Of a stretch of DNA of 64,000 bases, positions 15,540 through 24,451 are shown piece by piece; the first letter of the stretch is position 1; each line of letters opens with the position of its first letter. The position numbers and the translations under genes are program-made. The stretch is from Roseiarcus sp963842835 (lineage in GTDB: Bacteria > Pseudomonadota > Alphaproteobacteria > Rhizobiales > Beijerinckiaceae): assembly GCA_963842835.1 (NCBI GenBank), contig CAWJIB010000009.1, forward strand, positions 496,001 through 560,000, read 5' to 3'. The notes under the pieces are model-generated. The model had not been told where the DNA came from and made no database searches. It worked only from the letters and a program-made list of their open reading frames with translations.

Positions 15540-15954
15540 CTGGGCGGCTCCTATCGCTGGTTGGCGAATCGCAACAACGACCAGCTTGGCACGTCGATGC
15601 CGTCAGGGGCCGTCCACCCAGCATTGCGAGCGCAGCGTGACGGATGCTTCCCATTGGGAAACGACCCATGGCGCGGCCGCCGCGTGGATGGCCTCGTCGC
15701 TTGGCGCGCGCTGGCGTGCGGATATCACGCGGCGTCGGCGGGGAAAGACCAAGCTTCGCCGCCGCAGACCGCGCAGGCGCAACCGTCGATGGAGGGCGAT
15801 TCGAACTGAGATCCTCCGGCGCCGGGGCGTCGCGGCCTGGCTCACGCGGCGCCCGCCGCGAGGTCAGCGTCGTCGGCCGAAATGGCGGCGCGGTTCGAGC
15901 GAGTTGATTTTGCGACGAAAATCGGCGTCGAGGCGATTTGATGCGAAAAGCCCT
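15540..15954. other. Non-coding flank between IS110 transposase gene and tRNA-Leu
   Basis: About 415 bases with no supported gene. The first 100-200 bases lie 5' of the transposase, where IS110-subgroup elements encode their bridge RNA and promoter. A small palindrome TTCCCATTGGGAA lies at 15648-15660. The remainder is GC-rich chromosomal spacer. Confidence 0.4.
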
Positions 15955-16039
15955 TGGTGCCCCTGGCCGGAATCGAACCAGCACTCCTTGCGGAACTCGA
16001 TTTTGAGTCGAGCGCGTCTACCAGTTCCGCCACAGGGGC
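15955..16039 (-). tRNA. tRNA-Leu (anticodon CAA)
   Basis: Read on the minus strand, the 85-base gene starts GCCCCTG and closes with CAGGGGC-A-CCA, so the CCA end is encoded. The anticodon arm CTCGA-CTCAAAA-TCGAG has loop bases giving CAA, decoding UUG. The long variable arm (TCCGCAAGGA) and the T-arm GCTGG-TTCGATT-CCGGC confirm a class II leucine tRNA. It lies upstream of the IS110 element. Confidence 0.96.
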
Positions 16040-16215
16040 CCGCGCCAAGCGGTCGCCGGGCGATATAGAACGCGGGCGGGCGCGCGGTCAACGGCCGGGG
16101 CGGTCGCCACCGGCTCGAATTCAGGAAATGCTCATGAACGCGCGCTATGCCGGCGCGATGGACTCCGCGGCCGCAGGCGGCTATGCGTCGGCGCGGAGAC
16201 GGTTTTCAGGTCGGC

Positions 16216-16797
16216 ATGTTCAAGAGCCTCTACAACAAGATCATCGCGCTCTCCCAGAGCGCCCACGCGCCTTACGCGCTCGCCGCGATCGCTTTCGCCG
16301 AGAGTTCGTTCTTTCCCATTCCGCCCGACGTGATCCTGGCGCCGATGTCGCTCGCCAAGCCGCGGCTTGCCTGGCGCTATGCGCTAATCGCCACGATCGC
16401 CTCGGTGCTGGGCGGCGTCGTCGGCTACGGCATCGGCGCGCTGTTGTTCGACACGCTCGGCCAATGGCTGATCCACATCTACGGCTACGCCGACAAGATG
16501 GCCGCGCTGAAGGAGACGTACGCGCAATGGGGCGCGCTGGTGATTCTCGTCAAGGGCCTGACCCCGATCCCCTATAAGCTCGTTACTATCGTCAGCGGTC
16601 TGCTCGGCTATAATTTCGCGCTGTTCGTGGCGCTGTCGGTGGTGACGCGCGGCGCGCGGTTTTTTCTGCTCGCGGGCGCGCTCAATCATTTCGGCGATCC
16701 CCTGCGCCTCGCGCTCGAACGTCATTTCGCCGTTTTCCTCGGGATTATCGCGGCCACGATCGTGGCGGGCTTCGTCATCGCGGCGCGGATGTTCTGA
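16216..16797 (+). CDS. YqaA-type VTT/SNARE-associated (DedA-like) membrane protein
   Basis: Inner-membrane protein of 193 residues with four to five hydrophobic segments. The family pattern is clear: AFAESSFFPIPPDVILAPM (about residues 29-47) and later ILVKGLTPIPYKLVTIVSGL, the paired re-entrant loops of the VTT/DedA superfamily, YqaA branch. DedA-type proteins have been linked to lipid-carrier flipping and membrane homeostasis; this branch is not characterised. The start at 16216 (MFKSLYNK) is used rather than an upstream in-frame ATG because family members begin there. The stop overlaps the ATG of dsbB by one base (TGATG). Confidence 0.85.
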   Translation: MFKSLYNKIIALSQSAHAPYALAAIAFAESSFFPIPPDVILAPMSLAKPRLAWRYALIATIASVLGGVVGYGIGALLFDTLGQWLIHIYGYADKMAALKETYAQWGALVILVKGLTPIPYKLVTIVSGLLGYNFALFVALSVVTRGARFFLLAGALNHFGDPLRLALERHFAVFLGIIAATIVAGFVIAARMF

Positions 16798-17306
16798 TGT
16801 CTCTTCTTGCGGCTCGCCTTCCCAGAGAGGCGACGAACAACGCGCTGGCGATCGGCGGGCTCGCCTTCGCGACGATCGCCGGGGCCTGGGTGTTTCAGGC
16901 GCTCGGCTTCGCCCCTTGCGATCTTTGTCTGGAGCAGCGTTACGCCTATTACGCGGGCGTTCCCGTCGCCGCGATCGCTTTCGCCTTGGCGGCCTCGGGA
17001 TCGAACCGGGCCCTGACGCGCGCGCTGTTTTGGCTGCTGGCGCTGATCTTCGCCGCCAACGTCGTTCTGGCGGTCTATCATTCCGGCGTCGAAGCTCGCT
17101 GGTGGAAGGGCCCGACCGCCTGCACCGGCTCGATCGCCGGCGCCAAGGCCGCCGGCAGCCTTCTCGATCAGCTCGCTTCGGTCAAGGTCGTGAACTGCGA
17201 CGTCGTGCAGCTCAGGGTTCTCGGCTTTTCGCTCGCCAACTGGAACGTGCTGATCTCGGGCGCCCTCGCCATGCTCGCGGCGCGCGCGGGGCTGGCGCGC
17301 GGCTGA
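16797..17306 (+). CDS. Disulfide bond formation protein B (DsbB family)
   Basis: Inner-membrane quinone reductase that reoxidises DsbA. The 169-residue protein has four predicted membrane helices. The first periplasmic loop carries CDLC (in GFAPCDLCLEQRYAYY), the CXXC pair that reduces quinone. The second loop carries the partner cysteines in GPTACTGS and VVNCDVVQ. Length agrees with DsbB. It is translationally coupled to the YqaA gene, an arrangement I recall in other alphaproteobacteria. No dsbA is nearby. Confidence 0.88.
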   Translation: MSLLAARLPREATNNALAIGGLAFATIAGAWVFQALGFAPCDLCLEQRYAYYAGVPVAAIAFALAASGSNRALTRALFWLLALIFAANVVLAVYHSGVEARWWKGPTACTGSIAGAKAAGSLLDQLASVKVVNCDVVQLRVLGFSLANWNVLISGALAMLAARAGLARG

Positions 17307-17322
17307 AGGCCGCGCGAGGCTC

Positions 17323-18831
17323 CTACAGCGGCGCCTTGCCCAGCGGCAGGCCGTTGACTTTCATCATCCCGTCCGCGCCGAGCTCTCCGACCCAGGTCAG
17401 CGCGCCGTCGCCGTCGGTCTTGGCCAGGCCCTTGGCCATCGCCAGGACGGGGACCAGCTTCTTCTCCGTCTCCGGGCCGAGGCCCTTCAGCGCGGCCTGC
17501 GTCTTTTCGAAATTGCGCATGTGCACGGTGAACGTCCCCGAGGGCTTGGCGCCCTGCCGATAGCGAACATGGCCTTCGAACGCGATGTCGAGCTGCGGGG
17601 CGACGACATGCGAAGGCGAGATGTCGATGACCGCGGGCCCCGCGCCGGTCAGCTTCGCCCAGACCTTCGCGTTGTCTTCCTCGGAGATCGGCGGCGCGTC
17701 GCCGGCCAAATGCATGTCGGCGATCGCTTCCGCGCCCGCGGCCGTCAGATCGAAGCCGCTGACTTTGAAGCCGACGTCGAACGACGTCGGAACGAGATCG
17801 TGGAACATCGCAGGGACGAGGCCGGGCGGCAGCGTGAGGCCGCTCGCGGAGAAGCGCTCCCCGAATCGGCTGGCGGACCCGGCGGCCGCGCCGCCGATGC
17901 CCGCCTTGACGCCGTCGAAGGCGACGGGGCCTTGCGGCGTTTGCACGGTGAGCTTCTGCATTGCGAAATTTTCGTCGAGCGAGAGCGGGCTGGCGAGCGC
18001 CGCCGTCAGCAGCGTCTTGAGCTGCGCCTCGTTGGCGGCGAGTTCCGGACGCGAGGGATGGGCGACCAGGAACGCCCAGAGATCGAGCAGCGGTCGCGGC
18101 TTCACCCCGTCCAACTTGAACTCCACGGCCGCGCCATCGGCCTGGGCGGCGATGGCGACGGGCTTGGCGTTGGGGTCCGCGCCCGGATTGGCGGCCTTTG
18201 GATCGAGCGCCATCGTGAACCCGAAGGCGCCGACGCTCTCTTGCACATCGGTGGAGAGCGCGCCGTCGGCAGACGCCTTGCTTGTCGTCGTGGCCTGCAA
18301 CGGGCCGAAATCCACCGTTTGTTCGACGCCCGGCCCGTGCGTGCGCACGCTGACTTTATCGCCGCCACCTTGGCCGCTTCGGACCCAGGAAATCGCGGGA
18401 TCGATCACTAGGACGTTCTTGAAGCCTGTGATGGCGATGGTCGAATCGACGGCCAGGTCCCCTCGTTTCGAATGGGCGACGAGGGTGGGGAAATCGCTCT
18501 GCTCGATGCGCCAGGCGCCGTCGTCCTGCTCGATCGCTTTGAACTTCAGGACCGCCGCGTCGTAGCTGACGCCCGCGCTTTTGAGCGGCGCGGCAAGAGC
18601 GCCGATATCGACGGCAACGAGATAGTCCGCGCTCTCGGGCGTAACGACGATCGAAGAGGTCGCGCCGGCGGCCGGTTTGCCGGCAAAGGTTTCGAGGAAA
18701 GCGCTCACTTTCTTCGCGCCTTCGGGCGTGGCCGGCAGATCCTTGGCCGAGGCGCCGACGCTCAGCGCGCTGAGCGCGGCGGTCGCCAGCAACAAGGCGC
18801 GCCGGGGAAAGCGAATTTGGCGAGACCGCAT
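17323..18831 (-). CDS. Uncharacterised exported protein (DUF2125-like)
   Basis: A 502-residue protein with a signal peptide (positively charged MRSRQIRFPRR then ALLLATAALSALSVGASA). The mature part is beta-rich with no cysteine, no membrane segment and no catalytic motif I recognise. Its repeated pattern of amphipathic strands (for example FTMALDPKAANPG and AVIDISPSHVVAPQLDIAFEG) resembles the DUF2125/AsmA-like exported proteins of Rhizobiales, but that assignment is tentative. It is monocistronic, converging with dsbB and followed upstream by the rpoH region. Confidence 0.6.
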   Translation of the reverse strand: MRSRQIRFPRRALLLATAALSALSVGASAKDLPATPEGAKKVSAFLETFAGKPAAGATSSIVVTPESADYLVAVDIGALAAPLKSAGVSYDAAVLKFKAIEQDDGAWRIEQSDFPTLVAHSKRGDLAVDSTIAITGFKNVLVIDPAISWVRSGQGGGDKVSVRTHGPGVEQTVDFGPLQATTTSKASADGALSTDVQESVGAFGFTMALDPKAANPGADPNAKPVAIAAQADGAAVEFKLDGVKPRPLLDLWAFLVAHPSRPELAANEAQLKTLLTAALASPLSLDENFAMQKLTVQTPQGPVAFDGVKAGIGGAAAGSASRFGERFSASGLTLPPGLVPAMFHDLVPTSFDVGFKVSGFDLTAAGAEAIADMHLAGDAPPISEEDNAKVWAKLTGAGPAVIDISPSHVVAPQLDIAFEGHVRYRQGAKPSGTFTVHMRNFEKTQAALKGLGPETEKKLVPVLAMAKGLAKTDGDGALTWVGELGADGMMKVNGLPLGKAPL

Positions 18832-18980
18832 GTGGATTCCCTTCGGCTCGAAAAGAAACAGGGCGCGCGTTCGGAGCTCGGCGCGCGCCGATACTAGAGG
18901 AATTCCCGCCCGCCGTCGCGGCTCCTTCGTCGCGATGCGTTTGGAATCGTCCGACTTACGTTACGGTCCGGCGAACGCGC

Positions 18981-19058
18981 GCTTCAAAGCCCGTCTCGAA
19001 AGACGGGCGTCTTTCGACGCCCTCAAAGCCCGTCGAAGGACGGGCGTCTTTCGACGCC
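18981..19058 (-). terminator. Two tandem hairpins downstream of rpoH
   Basis: A repeat of about 38 bp occurs twice just past the rpoH stop. Each copy can form a hairpin: CCCGTCT-CGAA-AGACGGG (18991-19006) and CCCGTC-GAAG-GACGGG (19029-19044), each followed by CGTCTTTCGACGCC. On the rpoH strand there is no strong T-run, so they could be a processing or stabilising element rather than a simple terminator. Confidence 0.5.
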
Positions 19059-19964
19059 TTATGGCGCAGGCAGCGCCGGCGCCGCTCGCTTGCCCGGAAT
19101 TTGCGCGAGCGCCACGCCGGCTTTGACCGCCGCCTGCACTTTCTCGAATGCGCGCACCTCGATCTGGCGCACCCGCTCGCGCGAAACGCCGAACTCCGTC
19201 GAAAGCTCCTCGAGAGTCACCGGCTCCTCGGCGAGCCGTCGCGCCTCGAATATGCGGCGCTCGCGGGGGTTGAGCACGCGTAGCGCGTTTTTCAGGGCGT
19301 CGAGCCGGGAGTTGCTTTCCTCGCGGTCCGCCAGAATGGTCTCCTGGCTGGCGCTTTCGTCGACGAGCCAGTCCTGCCACTCGCCCTCGCCTTCCTCGCG
19401 CAGCGGCGCGTTGAGCGAGGCGTCGCCGCTGAGGCGCCGGTTCATGTCGATCACATCCTGCTGGGCGACGCCCAGGCGCTTGGCGATCACGGCGACCTGG
19501 TCGGCGCGCAGATCGCCCTCGTCGAGCGCCGAAATGCGGCTCTTGGCCTTGCGCAGATTGAAGAAGAGCTTTTTCTGGCTCGCCGTCGTGCCCATTTTGA
19601 CGAGCGACCAGGAGCGCAAGATATATTCCTGGATCGAGGCGCGAATCCACCACATCGCGTAGGTTGCGAGCTTGAAGCCCTTGTCTGGCTCGAAGCGCCT
19701 GACGGCCTGCATCAGGCCGACATTGCCCTCGGAAATGACTTCGCCGATCGGCAGGCCGTAGCCGCGATAGCCCATGGCGATCTTGGCCACCAGCCGCAAA
19801 TGGGAGGTGACGAGCTTGTGCGCGGCTTCGCGGTCGCCGTGCTCGCGCCAGCGCTTGGCGAGCATGTATTCCTCCTGCGGCTCCAGCATCGGGAACCGCT
19901 TGATCTCCGAGAGATAGCGGGAAAGACCGGATTCTCCGGCAATGATAGGCAGGGCGGCGGCCAT
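19059..19964 (-). CDS. rpoH: RNA polymerase sigma-32 factor
   Basis: Heat-shock sigma factor of 301 residues. It contains region 2 (KLVTSHLRLVAKIAMGY, then FKLATYAMWWIRASIQEYIL with the -10-recognition helix), the diagnostic RpoH box QKKLFFNLRK, and region 4 with VTLEELSTEFGVSRERVRQIE. The start at 19964 is preceded by GAGGAGGATCC, a strong ribosome-binding site; an upstream in-frame ATG at 20051 gives a longer, unlikely N-terminus. In alphaproteobacteria rpoH is often duplicated and heat- or sigma-regulated, but I could not place a promoter with confidence. Two hairpins follow the stop codon. Confidence 0.95.
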   Translation of the reverse strand: MAAALPIIAGESGLSRYLSEIKRFPMLEPQEEYMLAKRWREHGDREAAHKLVTSHLRLVAKIAMGYRGYGLPIGEVISEGNVGLMQAVRRFEPDKGFKLATYAMWWIRASIQEYILRSWSLVKMGTTASQKKLFFNLRKAKSRISALDEGDLRADQVAVIAKRLGVAQQDVIDMNRRLSGDASLNAPLREEGEGEWQDWLVDESASQETILADREESNSRLDALKNALRVLNPRERRIFEARRLAEEPVTLEELSTEFGVSRERVRQIEVRAFEKVQAAVKAGVALAQIPGKRAAPALPAP

Positions 19965-20124
19965 CGGATCCTCCTCTCGGAGCGTTGCCGCGAGGCCGCG
20001 CTCCGGCGCCCGCTCGAAGCGGCGCCTCGTATAATTAGGTCCACCGACCATGGCCGAAAGAGGGCGAAACGCAAGAGTTCGGTCGACGGCGAGATGACAA
20101 ATTGTTCATCTCGCGCCCTGGCGC

Positions 20125-21243
20125 TCAGCCGCCTCGGCGCTCCGCCGCCTCCCGCAACGCGTTGACAAGACGAATAAAATCATCGGGCGGGGAAGAAAAG
20201 AAGGACAGCGCCTCGCCGGTGATCGGATGCTCGAAACCCAAAGTGGCGGCGTGCAAGGCTTGGCGTCCGAGGGCCTCCAGGGCGAGACGAGCCCCGGCCG
20301 ATAACTGGCTCGCCTTGGTCTTGAAGCCGGCGCCGTAGACCGAATCGCCGAGAAGCGGGTGTCCGATATGGGCCAGATGCACGCGGATTTGATGCGTGCG
20401 TCCGGTCTCCAGGCGGCAGGCGATCAGGCTCGCCGGCCCGAGCGGCTCCTCGAGCCGCCAATGCGTGACCGCTTCACGCCCGCGAGCGGCGGAGACGACC
20501 GCCATTTTTTCGCGTTGGCGGGGATGACGGCCGAGGGGCGCGTCGACGAGGCCGGCTTTCGCCTCGAGCGCGCCCCAGACGAGGGCGCGATATTCGCGCA
20601 CCAGCGAGCCCGTGCGCCCGTGGTCGGCGAACAAAGCGGCGAGCCCCTGATGCGCGGCGTCGGTCTTGGCGACCACGATCAGCCCGGACGTGTCTTTGTC
20701 GAGGCGATGCACGATGCCCGGCCGCTTCACGCCGCCGACGCCGGAAAGGCTCGCGCCGCAATGCCGGATCAGCGCGTTGACGAGGGTGCCCTGGGAATGC
20801 CCGGGCGCGGGATGGACGACGAGGCCGGCGGGCTTGTCGATGACGATGAGGTGCGCGTCCTCGAAGACGATCTCGAGAGGAAGATCCTCGCCCGCAAGCT
20901 CCGACTCCTCCGCCGCGGGGGCGACGACGACGATTTTCGCTCCCTCGGTCAATTTGGCCGCGGGATCGCGGGCTTCGACGCCCTCGACCGAGACCATGCC
21001 GGCCTCGATGAGCGCCTTGAGGCGCGTGCGCGAAAGCGCCAGCCGCCGCTCGCCCGCCGCGTGGCCCAAAAAGCGATCGAGCCGCTCGCCCGCTTGGCCC
21101 GCGCCGACCTCGAAATCGACGATTCCCTCGGCGGCGACGAGCGCGGGCCGCTCGGCGGGCGCCGAATCGAGAAGCGCCGGCTCGAACGGCGCGCCGCCGG
21201 ACGCCGCGCTTCTCGCGGCGCGGCTCTTGGCCTTGGCGTTCAT
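20125..21243 (-). CDS. rluD: RluD-type 23S rRNA pseudouridine synthase
   Basis: Isomerises uridines in helix 69 of 23S rRNA. From ATG 21243 it has 372 residues: an S4 RNA-binding domain (about 60-110, GERLDRFLGHAA), then the catalytic domain with HRLDKDTSGLIVVAKT (the catalytic Asp within HRLDKDT), LIVIDKPAGLVVHPAPGH and the C-terminal RLETGRTHQIRVHLAHIGHPLLGD. A low-complexity 45-residue N-terminal extension precedes S4. The start overlaps the end of the homocysteine methyltransferase gene by four bases, giving a two-gene operon. In many alphaproteobacteria rluD precedes rpoH, as here. Confidence 0.93.
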   Translation of the reverse strand: MNAKAKSRAARSAASGGAPFEPALLDSAPAERPALVAAEGIVDFEVGAGQAGERLDRFLGHAAGERRLALSRTRLKALIEAGMVSVEGVEARDPAAKLTEGAKIVVVAPAAEESELAGEDLPLEIVFEDAHLIVIDKPAGLVVHPAPGHSQGTLVNALIRHCGASLSGVGGVKRPGIVHRLDKDTSGLIVVAKTDAAHQGLAALFADHGRTGSLVREYRALVWGALEAKAGLVDAPLGRHPRQREKMAVVSAARGREAVTHWRLEEPLGPASLIACRLETGRTHQIRVHLAHIGHPLLGDSVYGAGFKTKASQLSAGARLALEALGRQALHAATLGFEHPITGEALSFFSSPPDDFIRLVNALREAAERRGG

Positions 21244-22235
21244 GAGCGCCCCTGGCCGCGCCGACGCGCGCGCGCGGCCGGCTCGGCGGCGGCCGGGGCG
21301 ACCAAGGGGCCGAGCGCTTCGACGATCGCGGCCACGCTCGGCCGCTCGCCCGGCCGGTGGGAGTCGAGGGCGCGGCGCATCGCCGCAACATGGGCCGGCT
21401 TGGTTCCGCAGCATCCCCCGACGATGCGCGCGCCGGCGTCGACCGCCAGGGCCGCGTAAGCGGCCATCAAATCCGGGCTGCCGGAATAATGAATATGAGC
21501 GCCATGCCATTGCGGCACGCCGGCATTGGCCTTGGCGATCAGGTTTTGCTGGGGCCGCGCCGCGCTCATCGCGAGGATCGAAACCAGGAGATCGGAGGCG
21601 CCGACCCCGCAATTCGCGCCGAAGGCGAGCGGTTCGGGATCGAACCCGCCGACGAACTCGGCGAACGCGGCCGGAGCGAGGCCCATCATCGTCTTGCCCG
21701 CCGTGTCGAAGCTCGCGGTCACGGCATAGGCGGCGCCGGCGCGCCCCGCCGCGCGCGCCGCGGCGCGGATTTCATCGGGGGCGGACATCGTCTCGATCCA
21801 GACGACGTCGGCGCCGCCCTCGCGAAGCCCTTCGATCTGTTCGGCGAAGACCTCGACGGCGTCGTCCTGCGTCAACGGGCCGAGCGGCGCCAGAAGGTCG
21901 CCGGTCGGCCCGACCGAACCGGCGACGACCACGCGGCGTCCCGCCCGATCGGCGACGGCGCGCGCGTTCTCAGCCGCCAGTCGATTGAGTTCGCGCGTTC
22001 GCCGCTCGAGCCCGTGCAACGCCAGGCGCCGGCGGTTGCCGCCGAAACTGTTGGTCAGGATGATGTCCGCGCCCGCCTCGACGAAGCTCTGGTGCAAGGC
22101 CCGGATCGCATCAGGACGGGTTTCGTTCCACAATTCCGGATTGTCGCCTGAGGTCAGGCCGGCCTCGAACAAATTCGTCCCCATCGCGCCGTCCGCGAGC
22201 AAGGGGCGACCCTCGGCGAGCAGAGTCTGAAGCAT
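21240..22235 (-). CDS. Homocysteine S-methyltransferase family protein
   Basis: Zinc-dependent methyltransferase of 331 residues making methionine from homocysteine with a donor such as betaine, dimethylglycine or S-methylmethionine. The (beta/alpha)8 barrel begins LLADGAMGTNLFEAGL. The zinc-binding cysteines are visible in GANCGVG (about residue 207) and GGCCGT (about residue 274). It lacks the cobalamin and SAM-reactivation domains of MetH. The donor cannot be told. It is co-transcribed with rluD. I looked for a SAM-II riboswitch in the 5' leader and did not see its conserved core. Confidence 0.86.
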   Translation of the reverse strand: MLQTLLAEGRPLLADGAMGTNLFEAGLTSGDNPELWNETRPDAIRALHQSFVEAGADIILTNSFGGNRRRLALHGLERRTRELNRLAAENARAVADRAGRRVVVAGSVGPTGDLLAPLGPLTQDDAVEVFAEQIEGLREGGADVVWIETMSAPDEIRAAARAAGRAGAAYAVTASFDTAGKTMMGLAPAAFAEFVGGFDPEPLAFGANCGVGASDLLVSILAMSAARPQQNLIAKANAGVPQWHGAHIHYSGSPDLMAAYAALAVDAGARIVGGCCGTKPAHVAAMRRALDSHRPGERPSVAAIVEALGPLVAPAAAEPAARARRRGQGRS

Positions 22236-22524
22236 GAATTCCTCGTGAAGGGGGGACCGGCGCAGCGAAGGGAAAGCTCGCCGCGCCGGGCAGACTTAGG
22301 GGCGGGCAGCCTGGATGACAAGGCGCAGGGTCGGGCCGCGAGGCCGAACTCGGCGCGCCGCCTTGATTTGAGGCCTGTGTTCCGTTATTCCCAGAGGGAT
22401 CGATCACCGGCCGACGACTTGGCCCCGTATCTCGCGATGCGTGCCGACGAACCTCCCCGCATCGATATCGCGCCGGCGCCGGCGCAGCAACGCGTATCGA
22501 CACTCTCATATACGGAACTCTCCG

Positions 22525-22734
22525 ATGGCAACGGGTACGGTGAAGTGGTTCAACGCCACCAAGGGATATGGCTTCATTCAGCCTGACGACGGCGGTAAGG
22601 ATGTGTTCGTCCACATCAGCGCGGTCGAGCGCGCGGGTCTGCGCGAGCTCAACGAAGGCCAGAAGGTCTCCTACGAGATCGTCGCGGACAAGCGCACCGG
22701 CAAATCCTCGGCCGGAAATCTCAGCGTCGCTTAA
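22525..22734 (+). CDS. Cold-shock domain protein
   Basis: Single-stranded nucleic-acid-binding protein of 69 residues with a complete cold-shock domain. RNP1 appears as KGYGFIQPD and RNP2 as VFVHISAVE. The start ATG at 22525 gives the standard MATGTVKWFN N-terminus; a longer upstream reading in the same frame is spurious. The leader before it is long (about 290 bases back to the divergent methyltransferase gene), as is common for csp mRNAs that fold to control translation, but no specific structure was identified. Confidence 0.95.
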   Translation: MATGTVKWFNATKGYGFIQPDDGGKDVFVHISAVERAGLRELNEGQKVSYEIVADKRTGKSSAGNLSVA

Positions 22735-22851
22735 CGCCTGCCTCCGTCGGCCGAGCGCATCCGGCGCGAGGCCCCGGCGACAGTTCGGGGCTTTTCGCTA
22801 TAGTGACGCTCGACCAGAGGCGCTCAAGCGCCTCCTTGGGGAGGGGGAAGA

Positions 22852-24375
22852 ATGTCGAGCGACGCGCGCGCCGGCGAGACTTTTCTCGGGCTGGACGTCG
22901 GCACGTCGTCGATCAAGGCTCTGTTGATCGACGGAGATCAACGGATCGTCGCGGACGCTTCGGCTCCTTTGTCGCTGTCGCGACCGCGCCCGCTGTGGAG
23001 CGAGCAGAACCCTCAGGACTGGGTCGAAGGGGTCGAGGCCGCCGTCGCCGCGATTCGGCGCCACGCGCCGGCGGCTTTCGCGCGTCTTTGCGCGATCGGT
23101 CTTTCCGGGCAAATGCACGGCGCGACGTTTCTCGACGCCGCCGACGCGCCGCTGCGGCCGGCGATCCTGTGGAACGACGGCCGCGCCTTCGCCCAATGCG
23201 CCGAACTCGAACGCCGCCTGCCCGATTTTCGCCGGCGCGCCGGCAATATCGCGATGCCCGGCTTCACCGCGCCCAAGGTTCTCTGGGTCGCCGCCCACGA
23301 GCCGGAGATCTTCGCTGCGACCGCTCGCGTCCTTCTGCCCAAGGATTTCGTTCGCCTGCGCTTATCGGGCGAAGCGGTCTCGGACATGTCGGACGCCTCG
23401 GGCACCCTGTGGCTCGACATCGCGCATCGCCGCTGGGACGAGGAGCTTCTCGCCGCGAGCGGGCTCGGGGGCTCGCAGATGCCGCGCCTCGTCGAGGGCT
23501 CGGCGGTTTCGGCCGTTCTTTCGCCCGGCGTCGCGAGCGCCTGGGGCCTTAAGGGACGGCGCATTCCCATCGCAGGCGGCGCCGGCGACAATGCGGCCTC
23601 TGCGGTCGGCGTCGGCGCGGTCCAAGCCGGCGCGGGCTTCGTTTCGCTCGGCACGTCGGGAGTGATCTTTTCCGTGACCGATCGTTTCGTCAGCCTGCCT
23701 GAGCGCACGCTGCACGCGTTCTGCCACGCGCTGCCGGGCCGCTGGCACGGCATGTCGGTGACGCTGTCGGCGGCTTCCGCGCTCGCCTGGATCGCCGGCG
23801 CGCTCGGCCGCGCCGACGACATCGGCGGCTGCGTCGCCGCCGCGGAAGGCTTCGCCGGTTCCCCGGACGCCGTCGCCGCCGCGCCCGTGTTCCTGCCCTA
23901 TCTCAGCGGCGAGCGGACGCCGCACAATGATGCGGCCGCCACGGGGATGTTCGCGGGGCTACGGGCCGATCACGGCGCGGACGCGCTGGTCTACGCGACG
24001 CTCGAGGGCGTCGCCTTCGCCTTCGCCGACGGCGTCGACGTGCTCGCCGAAGCCGGCGCCCGCCCGAGCGCGCCCATGCTGGTGGGCGGAGGCGCGCGTT
24101 CCGCTTTCTGGGGCCAGATGATCGCCGACGTCACGGGGCTGACGATCGACCTCGCCGCGGGGGCGGAAACGGGCGCTGCGTTCGGCGCGGCGCGGTTGGC
24201 GATGTTGGCGGCGGGGGCCGGCGACGAAGAGGCCGTTTGCCGCCGCCCGCCGATCCAACGGCGGTTCGTCCCGAACCCGGCGAGCGCGGCGATCCACGCC
24301 CCGCGCCTGCGGCGTTTTCGCGCGCTCTACGTGGCGGAAAAAGCGGCGCGCCAAGGCGATTCGAGCGGCATGTAA
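22852..24375 (+). CDS. xylB: Xylulokinase
   Basis: FGGY-family sugar kinase, 507 residues, that phosphorylates D-xylulose. The N-terminal domain opens GLDVGTSSIKALLID (phosphate 1 motif), followed by the substrate region GLSGQMHGATFLD and ILWNDGRAFAQC, characteristic of xylulokinases. The C-terminal domain has the FGGY signature region GGGARSAFWGQMIADVTG. The GGAGDNAASAVG motif contains the catalytic Asp. It stands alone: no xylose isomerase, transporter or regulator is adjacent. It is preceded by a GGGGAGGGGG ribosome-binding site. Confidence 0.9.
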   Translation: MSSDARAGETFLGLDVGTSSIKALLIDGDQRIVADASAPLSLSRPRPLWSEQNPQDWVEGVEAAVAAIRRHAPAAFARLCAIGLSGQMHGATFLDAADAPLRPAILWNDGRAFAQCAELERRLPDFRRRAGNIAMPGFTAPKVLWVAAHEPEIFAATARVLLPKDFVRLRLSGEAVSDMSDASGTLWLDIAHRRWDEELLAASGLGGSQMPRLVEGSAVSAVLSPGVASAWGLKGRRIPIAGGAGDNAASAVGVGAVQAGAGFVSLGTSGVIFSVTDRFVSLPERTLHAFCHALPGRWHGMSVTLSAASALAWIAGALGRADDIGGCVAAAEGFAGSPDAVAAAPVFLPYLSGERTPHNDAAATGMFAGLRADHGADALVYATLEGVAFAFADGVDVLAEAGARPSAPMLVGGGARSAFWGQMIADVTGLTIDLAAGAETGAAFGAARLAMLAAGAGDEEAVCRRPPIQRRFVPNPASAAIHAPRLRRFRALYVAEKAARQGDSSGM

Positions 24376-24451
24376 TCGCGAGACTTAACTCTTCCTGAAG
24401 GCCGACGGCCTAGGCTGGCGCCGAGTCTTCGATCAGCGAGGAGTGCGAGGC

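Noticed and set aside
22236..22524. Possible SAM riboswitch in the leader of the homocysteine methyltransferase gene
   Set aside because: The SAM-II core (CGCUAAA element with its pseudoknot partner) was not found; only ordinary GC-rich hairpins are visible.
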